A DNA stretch of 64,000 bases, taken from the NCBI RefSeq assembly GCF_041261205.1, contig NZ_JBGCCH010000020.1:1-64000 (forward strand). The letters run 5' to 3'. The first letter of the stretch is position 1; each line of letters begins with the position of its first letter. Source of the DNA: Catenulispora sp. MAP5-51. Lineage in GTDB: Bacteria; Actinomycetota; Actinomycetes; Streptomycetales; Catenulisporaceae. This document shows, piece after piece, positions 1 to 8,111 of the stretch. Position numbers and translations under genes: made by a program. The notes below the pieces were generated by a model that was given only the letters and a program-made list of their open reading frames with translations, made no database searches and had not been told where the DNA came from.

Positions 1-278
1 GAAGTTGAGATCAGCCTGACGAACCGCCGGATGCGTGGCCCGCATGTCCGGTGGTGTGGGAGGCGGGTCGGGTGACCGACCCGCCTACCCGATTCCGCTA
101 TCGAGTGCGTGTGCGAGCGTGTGTCGCTGTGAGCCGCCCTGTGTCGGTGTTCGTGGCTTATCCGTGGCCTGGAAATCGGACCGTTTCCGCATGTCGGCGC
201 CCTCGCGACCGTCACACCACGAGTCTGGTGTGAGCCACGCCGGAGACCGGCACGGCGTATGGGGAAGGAAGGACTGCG
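1..278. other. Left-edge region without a recognisable gene
   Basis: I see no convincing coding sequence here. The short reading frames on both strands are Arg/Ser/Pro-rich and have no homology I recognise. The last 20 bases hold the ribosome binding site of the next gene (GGAAGGA). The stretch may include the promoter of that gene, but I could not pick a clear -35/-10 pair. Confidence 0.4.
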
Positions 279-743
279 ATGGTCAACGGCGAGATCCTTG
301 CGGCTGTGTCGGCCCTCATCTGCAATGGACGAGGGTTCGACGGCGAGGCCGTGGCGCGCTTCTTTGACGATCGAGGCTGGTTGTTGGTTAGCAACTATCC
401 GTATCCTCGTCAGTGGCGGCTTCATGGCGTCGACGCGGTTTACGAACGTGGGGAAACTCGTGACTCGATTGCCTTCATACTTCATGAGTCGCACTCCGAT
501 TGGGGCCCCACCGACGAGCAACTTGCCGAGCTGAACCACGTTCTGGCAGACGTAACGCGGCAGCTTGTCGAGGGTTTGGGCAAGACGTTCGAAGTAGCTG
601 AAGTAAAGGATGATCCATGTCGGATGACGGAGGAGATCGACGTCCGCTACTTCCGGATTGGTTCCTTCCTAATGCAGACCGGCATCTTTGTTGGCGATGG
701 GGTACTGCCAACGATGATCATTGCTCGGCTGGAGGATGTCTGA
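279..743 (+). CDS. Hypothetical protein, 154 aa
   Basis: I do not recognise the family. The product is a soluble, acidic protein of 154 residues with no signal peptide or membrane segment. It has normal codon use and a mixed alpha/beta composition (for example WLLVSNYPYPRQW near residue 34 and FEVAEVKDD near residue 105). The start is chosen because GGAAGGA lies about seven bases upstream of the ATG. It is followed by a perfect hairpin that separates it from the convergent recombinase remnant. Its size and place at the edge of a mobile region resemble the small cytosolic proteins often found in actinomycete islands; an immunity-like role is possible but unsupported. Confidence 0.6.
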   Translation: MVNGEILAAVSALICNGRGFDGEAVARFFDDRGWLLVSNYPYPRQWRLHGVDAVYERGETRDSIAFILHESHSDWGPTDEQLAELNHVLADVTRQLVEGLGKTFEVAEVKDDPCRMTEEIDVRYFRIGSFLMQTGIFVGDGVLPTMIIARLEDV

Positions 744-769
744 GCTGAGGTTTTTGAACGTCCCTATGA

Positions 770-808
770 GCCGGCCACCCCTTGAGGCCGAGCTGAGGGG
801 TGGCCGGC
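770..808. terminator. Perfect 12-bp hairpin between convergent genes
   Basis: GCCGGCCACCCC (770-781) is exactly complementary to GGGGTGGCCGGC (797-808), with a 15-nt loop. It lies between the stop of the 279-743 gene and the stop of the minus-strand recombinase remnant, so it probably terminates both transcripts. There is no long U tract, as is common in high-GC actinomycetes. Confidence 0.7.
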
Positions 809-829
809 TTGCGTGAGTCCGTGCCCTTC

Positions 830-1797
830 TCAGCCTTCAGAACTGTCGCCGAGGGCGTCTTCGATCGCCTTGTTCGCGGCCCTGTCCTGATCGTCCAGGA
901 CCCATGAGTATGTGGACATCATGATCTCGACGCTGTGCCCCGCACGTTCCGCGATGAGCGCGGGATCGCGGGTGCTTCGCAAACCGAGCGACACGCCGGC
1001 ATGCCGGAGGTCGTAAGGGACCGCCGCCATGAGTGAGCCAACGCGGTCGGGCGTCATCGCGAACGGCCGAGCCTCCCGCCAGACGCGCGAATAGGTGGAC
1101 GCCACAATTCGGCCGCCGCGTTCGTTGCCGAAGACGCGTCCACCGCTGTTCTTTCCGGAAAATTCATGGATGTGTTCCTTCAGCATGGCGACCAGAAGCG
1201 GCGGGATCGGGACTGGCCGGATCTCGTCTTCAGCGCGCTGCTTGAGTCCCTTGTCGTCGTGCAGCGTCCCGGAGTCCGTCCATGCCTTCCCGGCGGTCGG
1301 AGTGGCCTTTTCCAGCGTCAGCAGACCCCATCCCTTGTCAGGCAGGTGACAGTCAGAAACGCGGAGCGCTATGACCTCCTCGGGCCGCATCATCGCGTAG
1401 TACATGCACGCGAAGAAGGCGACCAGGCGCCGGCCCCGCCCGCGGTCCCACGACCCGACGTAGGAGACTGCCGCCAGCAACTCGGCGACCTGGGCAGGAT
1501 TCGGAACGCGGCGCCGGTCGAGGCGCTTCGATGCCTTCGGTGGTGTCCATGTGATCCGCTTGAACGGGTCTTCGTCGAGGTGCCCGACCTCGATCGCGTA
1601 CTTAACGATGTTTCCGACGACTCGCCGACGACGTAGCACGGTGTTCGCCTTGCCCTGCTGGCCGTCCATCGTCAGCAGCATCGTGTCCAGGACCGCGCGA
1701 GCGGTAGCCGCGTCTTCGATTGAAGTGACGGGCAACGAGGCGCGCTTGAGCCAGTGAAGCGCCTTCCAGTTGACCGGCGGAGGCTCCGCGGCGTCAG
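830..1797 (-). pseudogene. Tyrosine recombinase/integrase, 5' end lost at IS boundary
   Basis: The remaining ~320 residues are the core and catalytic part of a site-specific tyrosine recombinase. Visible are the first catalytic Arg in AMMRPEEVIALR, the box-II motif YDLRHAG (Tyr instead of the usual first His), and the terminal AGHSVEIMMSTYSWVL with His and the nucleophilic Tyr. The N-terminal arm-binding domain is missing: homologous sequence begins at VNWKALHWLKRAS, right next to the IS terminal repeat. The frame stays open about 100 nt into the IS only by chance. It is a paralogue of the recombinase at 3149-4575, which is cut by the other end of the same IS. Almost certainly inactive. Confidence 0.85.
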
Positions 1798-1821
1798 CAT
1801 GGCCGGAGCGTTCTCGTGATC
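1798..1821 (+). repeat. Left terminal inverted repeat of the ISAs1 element
   Basis: Begins CATGGCCGGAGCGTTCTCGT and pairs with 3125-3148 on the opposite strand with two mismatches in 20 nt. The match weakens inward and stops outward at the C of 1798, which sets the element boundary. Confidence 0.75.
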
Positions 1822-1888
1822 TGAGACGGCGCTTCGCGTGAGCTGCGGCACGAGCACGGACGAGGCCGCCGATGGTAGGGGTTTGACA

Positions 1889-1953
1889 GGAAAGCACGGG
1901 TCCTGATGATCGTGTGGTGTCGAATCAGCACCATCACAGGAGCCGTGCTTTCC
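1889..1953 (+). promoter_or_regulatory. Long-range inverted repeat spanning the transposase start region
   Basis: GGAAAGCACGG (1889-1899) is perfectly complementary to CCGTGCTTTCC (1943-1953). The arms enclose the ATG at 1906 and an AGGAG at about 1938. In RNA read from outside the element the hairpin would hide the translation start. That is a control known for IS10/IS50-type elements; its role here is inferred. Confidence 0.5.
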
Positions 1954-3132
1954 GTGTCATCTTCCCTGATCGAGGACCTGTCGCGCCAGCTTGAGGACGT
2001 GGTGCTGCCCTGCGGGGTCGCTGAGCTGCCCGGTCTGCCGACGCTTCTGCAGGCCCTGGCCGACGTCCCAGATCCGCGCGCGGTGCGCGGGCGGCGTTTC
2101 GCGCTGCCGTTCCTGTTGGCCACCGCGGTACTGGCGGTGCTGGCCGGGGCCAGATCGATCGCGGCGATCGCACGCTGGCATGCCACCGCGGACGCAGCCG
2201 TGGTGGCCGCGCTCGGCGGCGACCCGATACGGCCGGCGGCCTCGACCATCGGCCGGGTGCTGCATCGGATCTGCGCCGACACGCTGGATGACGCCGTGTT
2301 CGGCTGGGTCAACACCATCGTGGCCCTCGGCGATGTCGGCGGCGCCGTGCCGGCCGGACTGGGCGTCGACGGCAAGGCGGTACGCGGCGCCAAGGACGCC
2401 GACGGCAAGGCCCCACACCTGGTCGCCGCCGTCCGGCACGACACCGGCACGGTCGCCGGCCAGCGGCAGATGCCGAAGAAGACCAACGAGATCACCGCGT
2501 TCGCTCCGCTGCTGGACACCATCGACATCACCGGTATGACCATCACCGCCGATGCGCTTCACACCCAACGCAAACACGCCCTCTACCTGCGCGAGCGCAA
2601 GGCGTTCTACGCCTTCTACGCCATGGGCAACCAGCCCAAGCTCTTCGACGCCCTGGACACACTGCCCTGGGAGGACCGCGATCCAGACCACACAGACATC
2701 ACCTTCGGCCGCGGCCGGATCGAGACCCGCACCATCCGCGTCCTGCCGGCCCCGAAGGGGCTGCGCTTCCCCGACGCCCGGCAGGTGTTCCTGATCGAAC
2801 GCGAGGTCACCGACACCGCAGGCCAACGGCTGTCCCTGGTCGCCGTGCTCGGCCTCACCAGCCTCACCCCCGACCACGCCACCCCGGCCGAACTCGCCGC
2901 ACTGATGCGCGGCCAGTGGAAGACCGAGGCCGTCCACCAGATCCGCGACGTCACCTACACCGAAGACGCCTCCCGCATCCGCACCGGATCCGCCCCACGC
3001 GTCATGGCCACCCTGCGCAGTCTGGCCATCAGCTTGCTGCGCCTGGTCGGCTGGACCAACATCCCCGCCGCCAACCAGCACATGGCCGCCCATCACCGCG
3101 ACGCCCTCAGCCTGCTCGGTCTCGCATCATGA
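1906..3132 (+). CDS. ISAs1-family DDE transposase
   Basis: This cut-and-paste transposase of about 408 aa has the normal length for the family. The N-terminal part carries the conserved [16 protein letters not shown] segment (about residues 55-70). The DDE catalytic residues are probably the Asp of [11 protein letters not shown], the Asp of TADALHTQ, and the Glu of [12 protein letters not shown]. The ATG at 1906 has no good ribosome binding site. A GTG at 1954, 11 nt after AGGAG, is an alternative start that would remove 16 residues. The frame is intact, so the element may still be active if its ends are functional. Confidence 0.9.
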   Translation: MIVWCRISTITGAVLSVSSSLIEDLSRQLEDVVLPCGVAELPGLPTLLQALADVPDPRAVRGRRFALPFLLATAVLAVLAGARSIAAIARWHATADAAVVAALGGDPIRPAASTIGRVLHRICADTLDDAVFGWVNTIVALGDVGGAVPAGLGVDGKAVRGAKDADGKAPHLVAAVRHDTGTVAGQRQMPKKTNEITAFAPLLDTIDITGMTITADALHTQRKHALYLRERKAFYAFYAMGNQPKLFDALDTLPWEDRDPDHTDITFGRGRIETRTIRVLPAPKGLRFPDARQVFLIEREVTDTAGQRLSLVAVLGLTSLTPDHATPAELAALMRGQWKTEAVHQIRDVTYTEDASRIRTGSAPRVMATLRSLAISLLRLVGWTNIPAANQHMAAHHRDALSLLGLAS

Positions 3133-3148
3133 GAACGCTTCGGCCATG
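3125..3148 (-). repeat. Right terminal inverted repeat of the ISAs1 element
   Basis: Reads CATGGCCGAAGCGTTCTCAT from 3148 backward and pairs with the left repeat at 1798. The transposase stop codon (3130-3132) overlaps this repeat. The recombinase sequence resumes directly after 3148. Confidence 0.75.
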
Positions 3149-4575
3149 GCTTGCGGTGGAAGCTCAAGGGCCGCAAGCAGCCCTGCTCCCGTAACTTCCC
3201 TTCGGAGAACGCAGCCGACTCGTTCCGATCCGAGTTGGTCACTGCGCGCAATGCCGGCGAGCCATTCGACCTCGACACAGGACTGCCTCTGTCAATTCTC
3301 CGCCGGGAGCAGGAGGTCGAAAAAAGGCAGGCCGCCAAGACGCACTTCGAGCTCGCCAAGGAGTACGCGGGGATGAAATGGCCGGACCTGTTCGGCAAGA
3401 GCCGTGAAACAACGGCCGGCGTGCTGACCGCCATCACTGTCGCGCTGTCCGACGCCCGGCCACGCAAGCCGGACGAGGACGACCTGTGGAAGGTGCTCTA
3501 CGGCTACGCCTGCGTACCCAACGTTTGGCCGAAGGACGAGCGGCCAAAGCGGGTCATCGCTCCGAACGGCTCCATGGACCTCACCTCCGACCAGCAGATC
3601 GCGCTGGACTGGCTGCGCAAGGCCTCCATCCCCGCCGAAGAACTCGCCAGAGCCAAAACCATCCGCCGAGCACTGGACGCACTGAAGGTCACACGGGAAG
3701 GAGGCCCTATCGCGGACGTGACCTTCAGGCGGCGGCGCGGCGTACTGAGCAACTACCTGTCCTTTCTCATTGAGAACGAGGTCTTGGAATCCAACCCACT
3801 TGACAAGCTGAAGAAGACCGAGAAGAAGATCCCGAAAGCCGTCCTTCCGGTCGAGCCGGAGGTCGCCTTCAGCCCGGCCCAGGGCATCGAACTCCTGGTC
3901 GCTCTGACGTACGTCGGCAGCTTCAAGCGCGCCCGCGGCCGGCGGCTGGTCGTCTTCTTCGCGCTGGTCATCTTCGGCGGACTGCGCCCGGAGGAAGCCC
4001 TCGGCCTCGTCCGTCAGGACTGCACTCTGCCACGCGGCCAGTGGGGCACGGTCAAGGCCCGGCACACCAAGCCGACCGCGGGCAAGCGCTGGACCGACAC
4101 CGGCAACATCCACGACGACCGCAGGCTGAAGGGGCGTAGTGAGACAGAGGTCCGGCCGGTCCCGATTCCACCAATCCTCGTCGACATCATCCTGGCCCAC
4201 ATCGAGGAGTTCGGCCTCGCAGCCGACGGTCGCATCGTGCGCAACGAGCGCGGAGGCGTCCCAGTCTCCTCCACGCTGACCAGGGCATGGCAGGAGGCGA
4301 GGAAGTTCGCGCTCACCCCCGAACAGGTGGACTCGCCGCTGGCCGATACGCCCTACACGGGCCGCCACACCGCCCTGTCGCTTCAGCTGAGCGCCGGCGT
4401 TGACCCGGCGGACGTCGCCAGACGAGCGGGCAACAGCATCGAGGTACTACTGCGGATCTATGCGAAGTTCATTGTCGGCATGGACGAGATCAACAACAAG
4501 AAAATCGACGAGATGCTAGGCGGTATCAGCTACGGCGACACCGCCCTGCCGGGGGAGGAACCACCCCAGGAGTGA
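3149..4575 (+). pseudogene. Tyrosine recombinase/integrase, 5' end lost at IS boundary
   Basis: About 474 residues remain of the actinomycete integrase family found with integrative elements. The first visible residues (LRWKLKGRKQPCSRNF, then SFRSELVTARNAGEPFD) match the beta-sheet arm-binding domain of the family, so only a short N-terminal piece is missing. Catalytic-domain motifs are GGLRPEEALGLV (Arg), PYTGRHTALSL (Arg-His) and AGNSIEVLLRIYAKFI, in which the usual His is Asn and the Tyr nucleophile is kept. A TTG at 3151 could restart translation, but no ribosome binding site precedes it because the IS end lies there. It is a paralogue of the remnant at 830-1797. A short 3'-flank motif is repeated near the attachment-like site at 7.75 kb. 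Confidence 0.8.
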
Positions 4576-4595
4576 TCGCCTGAAGACCCGCTCTG

Positions 4596-4622
4596 TGCCC
4601 GAGCCATGCCCCGGCTCGGGCA
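4596..4622. terminator. Perfect 10-bp hairpin after the integrase
   Basis: TGCCCGAGCC (4596-4605) pairs exactly with GGCTCGGGCA (4613-4622) across a 7-nt loop. It sits between the convergent integrase remnant and the 4670-5281 gene and can serve both. The overlapping motif CGCTCTGTGCCCGA (4589-4602) recurs exactly at 7745-7758. Confidence 0.65.
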
Positions 4623-4669
4623 TAGGGCCTAAACCCGGCCAAATCGCCTACGCGTCCGAAGCGTGGGAG

Positions 4670-5281
4670 CTATTCCGTTTCAGGCCATGTAAGGCACGCC
4701 ACGGCCTGATCGAACTTCGTGATCGTCTGTTCCATATCGAACCCATCGACGGCCTGCACGCTTAGATCGATGGAGAGCCAGCGTGAGTCGTGCGGTACCG
4801 CGATCACGTATTCGATGCGCTTGCGGTTAGCCGGTTCAGCATCGGCTTCGGACTCCGAAACAGCGACGCTGTGATCAATACGGACCGCCGCAGAACCCGC
4901 GATCACGCCGGTACGGGCGCCAGAAGCATCCCGGGCTACACGTGCCACAACCTCGGCCGGTTCCGGCACGGCTGGTGCGGGGATCACGACCTCGGCCACC
5001 AGGACGGCCGCTCCCGGCATTGCCGCACCGCCGGACTTTGGCGTTGGTACCAGCAGTTCGAACCCGCGCTTGGCGCGCGCGGCGGCGATCTGTGTCGCGA
5101 ACAGCGCCGTGATCACGGCTCTGGTCTGTTCGGCGGCCTCGGCCGGAATCGCGTCGAACATCACATCCAGGAATGCTTTGACGTCTGCCTCAGCGTGCTC
5201 GTTCAGGCGGATCCGACACCAATCCTCCCCCAGGGCGAGACGGTAGGTAATCGGTTCGCGCTCAGGGGTTACGGGGTCCAT
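4670..5281 (-). CDS. Hypothetical protein next to a T7SS-type effector
   Basis: The product is a soluble protein of 203 aa, and I do not recognise the family. It has an N-terminal alpha/beta segment (PITYRLALGEDWCRIRLNEH), a helical part, an Ala/Val/Pro-rich linker (about residues 95-150), and a C-terminal part (IEYVIAVPHDSRWLSIDL) that resembles the start of the N-terminal segment, so the protein may be two related halves. The ATG at 5281 fits the conserved-looking MDPVTPERE start; an upstream in-frame start (5353) would add 24 basic residues. It is divergent from the T7SS-secreted gene at 5405. Small proteins in this position often accompany WXG100-type genes, so a secretion-linked role is inferred. 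Confidence 0.6.
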   Translation of the reverse strand: MDPVTPEREPITYRLALGEDWCRIRLNEHAEADVKAFLDVMFDAIPAEAAEQTRAVITALFATQIAAARAKRGFELLVPTPKSGGAAMPGAAVLVAEVVIPAPAVPEPAEVVARVARDASGARTGVIAGSAAVRIDHSVAVSESEADAEPANRKRIEYVIAVPHDSRWLSIDLSVQAVDGFDMEQTITKFDQAVACLTWPETE

Positions 5282-5314
5282 GGAAGCCTTTGTACACTCG
5301 GGCTCCGCGGCGCG

Positions 5315-5333
5315 TCGAATACGAACTCGAATA
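5315..5333. promoter_or_regulatory. Direct heptamer repeat in a divergent promoter region
   Basis: TCGAATA occurs twice (5315-5321 and 5327-5333), 12 nt apart and so close to one helical turn, between the divergent genes at 5281 and 5405. This is the kind of spacing used by a dimeric regulator. No -35/-10 pair could be assigned with confidence. Confidence 0.3.
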
Positions 5334-5404
5334 TACGTGTCGTGTTTACGCATGCCGCTGTGCTGTGCTTGGTCGGTGGCGTCTATACGGGGAGGGGGCT
5401 ACCT

Positions 5405-6688
5405 GTGGTGCGTCCGAGCGGGTGGGACGTGTTGGGTCTAGATGGGGATCCGACGCCCGGCGTCGTGGAATCCATCCAGGCTCTAGCGAAGGAGTTCGGC
5501 GACTTCTCTCACGACGTGGAACACGCGTGGTCCTCGCTGAACTCCTTTGGAGCCGACGCGACCGCGCTGTCGTGGGTAGGACAGACCGCCGACGCCTTCA
5601 AGTCCAACTTCGGCCCTCTACCCGGCCGTCTACAGAAGCTGTACATCTCATATGGCGAGGCCTCCGACGCCCTCTCCGCGTACTGGCCCAAGATGCAGGC
5701 CGCACAGGACAAGGCGGACGCCGCACTGCGCCAAGGTCAAGACGCCGAAGTCGATGTCTCCCGCGCCGCCGGCACCGCCAACAACGCCGCTGCGGACCTG
5801 AAGACCGCCCAATCGGGCACCGACCCGAAAGCAACAGCCGACGCCCAAACTGCCCACGACAACGCCCAGAAGGCTCTGTCCGACGCCAAAGGCCGGTTGG
5901 GTGCTCTCGCTGCCCAAGCGCGCCAAGCGCATGACGACCTTGAAGCCGCAGGCAAGGAATGCGCCAAGGCCCTGCACCACGCCCAATCCGACGGCATCCA
6001 CAACAAGCACTGGTGGCAACACGTCGGAGAGGCCCTGTCCAACATCGGCGGCAAGATCACTCAATGGTCCGGCGAGATCGGCCAAATAGCCGCCATCCTT
6101 GCCCCGGTCCTCAATGGCATCGCCCTGCTCACTGTCGAGGTCCCAGGGCTGGACGTCGTTACCGCCAGCCTTGCCGGTGCCGACGACTTCATCGCTGCGA
6201 CTGCACCCGAGGTCGTCACCGCCGGCCTCGCTATCAAAGCCACTGGGGACGGGCTCCAGGGGCACTGGGATGACCTTGCCCACGACGCGTTTTACCTGGG
6301 CGCGTCACGTATGGGCGGGAGGGGCAAGGGGGGCGAGCCAGCCGAAGAGGGTGCGCCGCCTCCAGGAAGCATGGCCGTTAACCAGCGGGTCAGGATCGGC
6401 GACAAGGATGTCACCTTCAAAGGGCTGCCCGATCCGGGTGCCCTCCCGGCCCCGGCCGTTGGCGCGGAAAGCGGCATCGAGACTGCGGCGTCGGATGAAG
6501 AACTGGCCAACGAAATCAAAGAGAAGAACGAGACTCGGGAAGGGACACCCGAGGCGATTAGCACTGTAGCCTCTGACGTACATCTTCCCGATGCGTCCGC
6601 CGCTGATCCCTTGGCGACGGGAGCAATGGTCACAGGTGCTGTCGCCGATCGGATCAGGAAGAAAATACGCGAAAGGTTCGACCATTGA
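5405..6688 (+). CDS. Putative T7SS-secreted (WXG100-like) effector protein
   Basis: The product is 427 aa. The first ~25 residues (RPSGWDVLGLDGDPTPG) match the N-terminal signature of actinobacterial T7SS-secreted proteins. A long helical region follows (about residues 25-200) with heptad-like Ala/Gln/Asp-rich segments. Next is a hydrophobic stretch (IGQIAAILAPVLNGIALLTV and onward, about residues 215-275), then a C-terminal variable region ending DRIRKKIRERFDH. Such proteins act at or outside the cell envelope, and their C-terminus is often a toxin; I do not recognise a catalytic fold here. GTG 5405 is chosen because GGGGAGGGGG ends six bases upstream. The stop overlaps the next gene start (TTGA), so the two are translationally coupled. 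Confidence 0.75.
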   Translation: MVRPSGWDVLGLDGDPTPGVVESIQALAKEFGDFSHDVEHAWSSLNSFGADATALSWVGQTADAFKSNFGPLPGRLQKLYISYGEASDALSAYWPKMQAAQDKADAALRQGQDAEVDVSRAAGTANNAAADLKTAQSGTDPKATADAQTAHDNAQKALSDAKGRLGALAAQARQAHDDLEAAGKECAKALHHAQSDGIHNKHWWQHVGEALSNIGGKITQWSGEIGQIAAILAPVLNGIALLTVEVPGLDVVTASLAGADDFIAATAPEVVTAGLAIKATGDGLQGHWDDLAHDAFYLGASRMGGRGKGGEPAEEGAPPPGSMAVNQRVRIGDKDVTFKGLPDPGALPAPAVGAESGIETAASDEELANEIKEKNETREGTPEAISTVASDVHLPDASAADPLATGAMVTGAVADRIRKKIRERFDH

Positions 6689-7695
6689 CCACGATCGTTG
6701 ACACCACATACGCACTTCTCGATGCCGCCCGGACGGATGGCTGGCTGCGAACCGATGTCAGGCGGTCGTTCTCCGATGAACAACTTCTCGATGCCGAGAT
6801 GTTGAGCAATGCGCTTCTTACCGAAACGGTCTTCGAGGCCTGGTGGGAGCTGCCTGGCGAGCAGTTGCGCGCTGCAGTGGACGCGTTGATGCAGCACCGG
6901 TCGCCGGCGCACCCGCCTCTCATCGAGGGCGAAGCGTTTCGCCTAGCTGAGATCCTGGTCGATCGCAGGAAAAACGATTACCTCCTCACCTTGGACATGA
7001 CTCTGGCGATGCTCAACGCCTCGCATGCCGCTGAGGGACTGTCGGTCGCGGAGATCCGTTCTCGTCTAGAGCGCAGCGCTGAGGAGTTCTTTAGCGAAGT
7101 ACGCCCCACGCTTCCTGCCGAATTGCCGCCGGGTACGTCGGCACGCCGCAGTTTGCTCACGCCACGGTCGATCGACGTTGTACCCGATGCCCGGAACGGT
7201 CGGGTCGACCTGGGTCGGCTGCTTGTTCCCTTGGTACCCGGCATGACGCTCAATCCTTCAAACCAGACCGGGCCCGAGTTGGAGCAGATCGAGGTGGTGG
7301 TGGGCGAGGACGTGCTGACCCTCGAACTGTTCGAGCTTGAGGACGGGGAGGACTGGAACCTATTCCGCCGAGTCAACAAGCAAGAGTTCGAAGAAGCGGG
7401 CCGGGAAGTCAGGGAGCGACTTGGCATCTTCGGCGTCCAACTCCTGTCCTACGTCCCTGTTGCGGGCGGGTTCCACCGGCTACGGTTCATCGGTCATGAA
7501 GAGCCGGGATGGTGCCTGCGCGGCATCGTCACGGGCCCGGCGGCAAGCGAGCCCACAGGAAGCGACGCGCTGCGTCGGCTGTACTTCGGCACAGTCGTTA
7601 ACCTCTCCGCCGACGCATTGCGGCTGCCGCAAGACCCTGAGCATCTGCGCTTGGTACATCGGGAGACTGAAGGAACTGTTCGCATCATCAGTTAA
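6685..7695 (+). CDS. DUF3710-like protein coupled to the T7SS effector
   Basis: The product is 336 aa and starts at a TTG that overlaps the effector stop by four bases. Residues ~1-150 are a helical domain I do not recognise. Residues ~165-330 follow the order of DUF3710 motifs: RVDLGRLLVPLVPGM, a strand pair ending VLTLELFELEDG, RLGIFGVQLL, then LRFIGHEEPGWCLRGIVTG and a final strand (FGTVVNLSADALRLPQD). DUF3710 proteins are normally free-standing, ~200-250 aa actinobacterial proteins of unknown function. The fusion to a new N-terminal domain and the coupling to a secreted effector suggest a chaperone, adaptor or immunity partner, which is inference. Soluble, no signal peptide. Confidence 0.7.
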   Translation: MTTIVDTTYALLDAARTDGWLRTDVRRSFSDEQLLDAEMLSNALLTETVFEAWWELPGEQLRAAVDALMQHRSPAHPPLIEGEAFRLAEILVDRRKNDYLLTLDMTLAMLNASHAAEGLSVAEIRSRLERSAEEFFSEVRPTLPAELPPGTSARRSLLTPRSIDVVPDARNGRVDLGRLLVPLVPGMTLNPSNQTGPELEQIEVVVGEDVLTLELFELEDGEDWNLFRRVNKQEFEEAGREVRERLGIFGVQLLSYVPVAGGFHRLRFIGHEEPGWCLRGIVTGPAASEPTGSDALRRLYFGTVVNLSADALRLPQDPEHLRLVHRETEGTVRIIS

Positions 7696-7805
7696 GAGCA
7701 GTCTGAACTCGCGCAAGACGCTTCCGGAAGGACCGTCGCAGAGGCGCTCTGTGCCCGAATCGTGCCCGAGCCCGGGCGCGGAGCCGCGTCGTGCGGGACC
7801 AACCT

Positions 7806-7873
7806 AGCATTTATCAGGGAACGGATACGCGCTCCGGAGACGGGTGCGTAGGTTCGAATCCTACCGAGGGCAC
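7806..7873 (+). pseudogene. tRNA-Arg (CCG-like) 3' remnant, probable attachment scar
   Basis: The T-arm is intact: GTAGG (7848-7852), loop TTCGAAT, CCTAC (7860-7864), followed by CGAGGGC and A, as at the 3' end of actinomycete tRNA-Arg. A CTCCGGA anticodon-loop-like segment lies at about 7832, but the flanking stem no longer pairs and no D-arm or 5' acceptor strand is seen. Integrative elements of this integrase family insert into tRNA 3' ends and carry such a segment at their ends. This is therefore read as an att remnant of the 0-8 kb island and not as a working tRNA. Confidence 0.55.
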
Positions 7874-7985
7874 ATATGATGATCGGAAGATCCGAATGAT
7901 GGCGCCCGGCGGGGTTTATCGTCGGGCGCTGTTCATACCTCTACGTCTCGTAGGCCACAGCTTCATCGTCTGGCGTCCGGCGTAG
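7868..7985 (+). other. Two-hairpin repeat element, copy A
   Basis: The first hairpin is TCGGA (7883-7887), loop AGA, TCCGA (7891-7895). The second is GGCGCCCG (7901-7908), 14-nt loop, CGGGCGCT (7923-7930). A related copy lies at 45538-45655 with the same loop lengths and compensatory changes in both stems. It begins immediately after the tRNA-Arg remnant, so it could be a tRNA-locus terminator. No coding sequence fits it. Confidence 0.6.
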
Positions 7986-8111
7986 GCGCTCGTGCCGTTC
8001 TTAGTCGTGTGTCAGGGAACGACAGGCGGTCGCCAGCCCATCTCATCCCGGTGGCGCCGGGTCAGAAGCCTTGGCGGGTCTATTTCAGCTGGTGAGACTC
8101 ACAGGGGCCGG

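Larger units (their letters stand above)
1798..3148 (+). mobile_element. ISAs1-family insertion sequence
   Basis: The element is about 1.35 kb, with one transposase gene and imperfect terminal inverted repeats. The left end (1798 onward, CATGGCCGGAGCGTTCTCGT) matches the reverse complement of the right end (3148 backward, CATGGCCGAAGCGTTCTCAT) at 18 of the first 20 positions. The flanks (GCGGCGTCAG before, GCTTGCGGTG after) are not direct repeats, although ISAs1 elements normally make 8-10 bp target duplications. Each flank runs straight into a different recombinase gene missing its 5' end. This suggests the copy formed by recombination between two IS copies, or caused an adjacent deletion, and is not a simple insertion. 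Confidence 0.85.

Noticed and set aside
830-1897. An intact 355-aa integrase starting at 1897
   Set aside because: The first ~33 residues lie inside the IS and are non-homologous; family sequence starts at the IS boundary.
1957-3096. Long minus-strand frame opposite the transposase
   Set aside because: Gly/Val/Asp-rich shadow of the transposase gene with no family features.
7806-7873. A functional tRNA gene
   Set aside because: No 5' acceptor strand or D-arm, and the anticodon stem does not pair.
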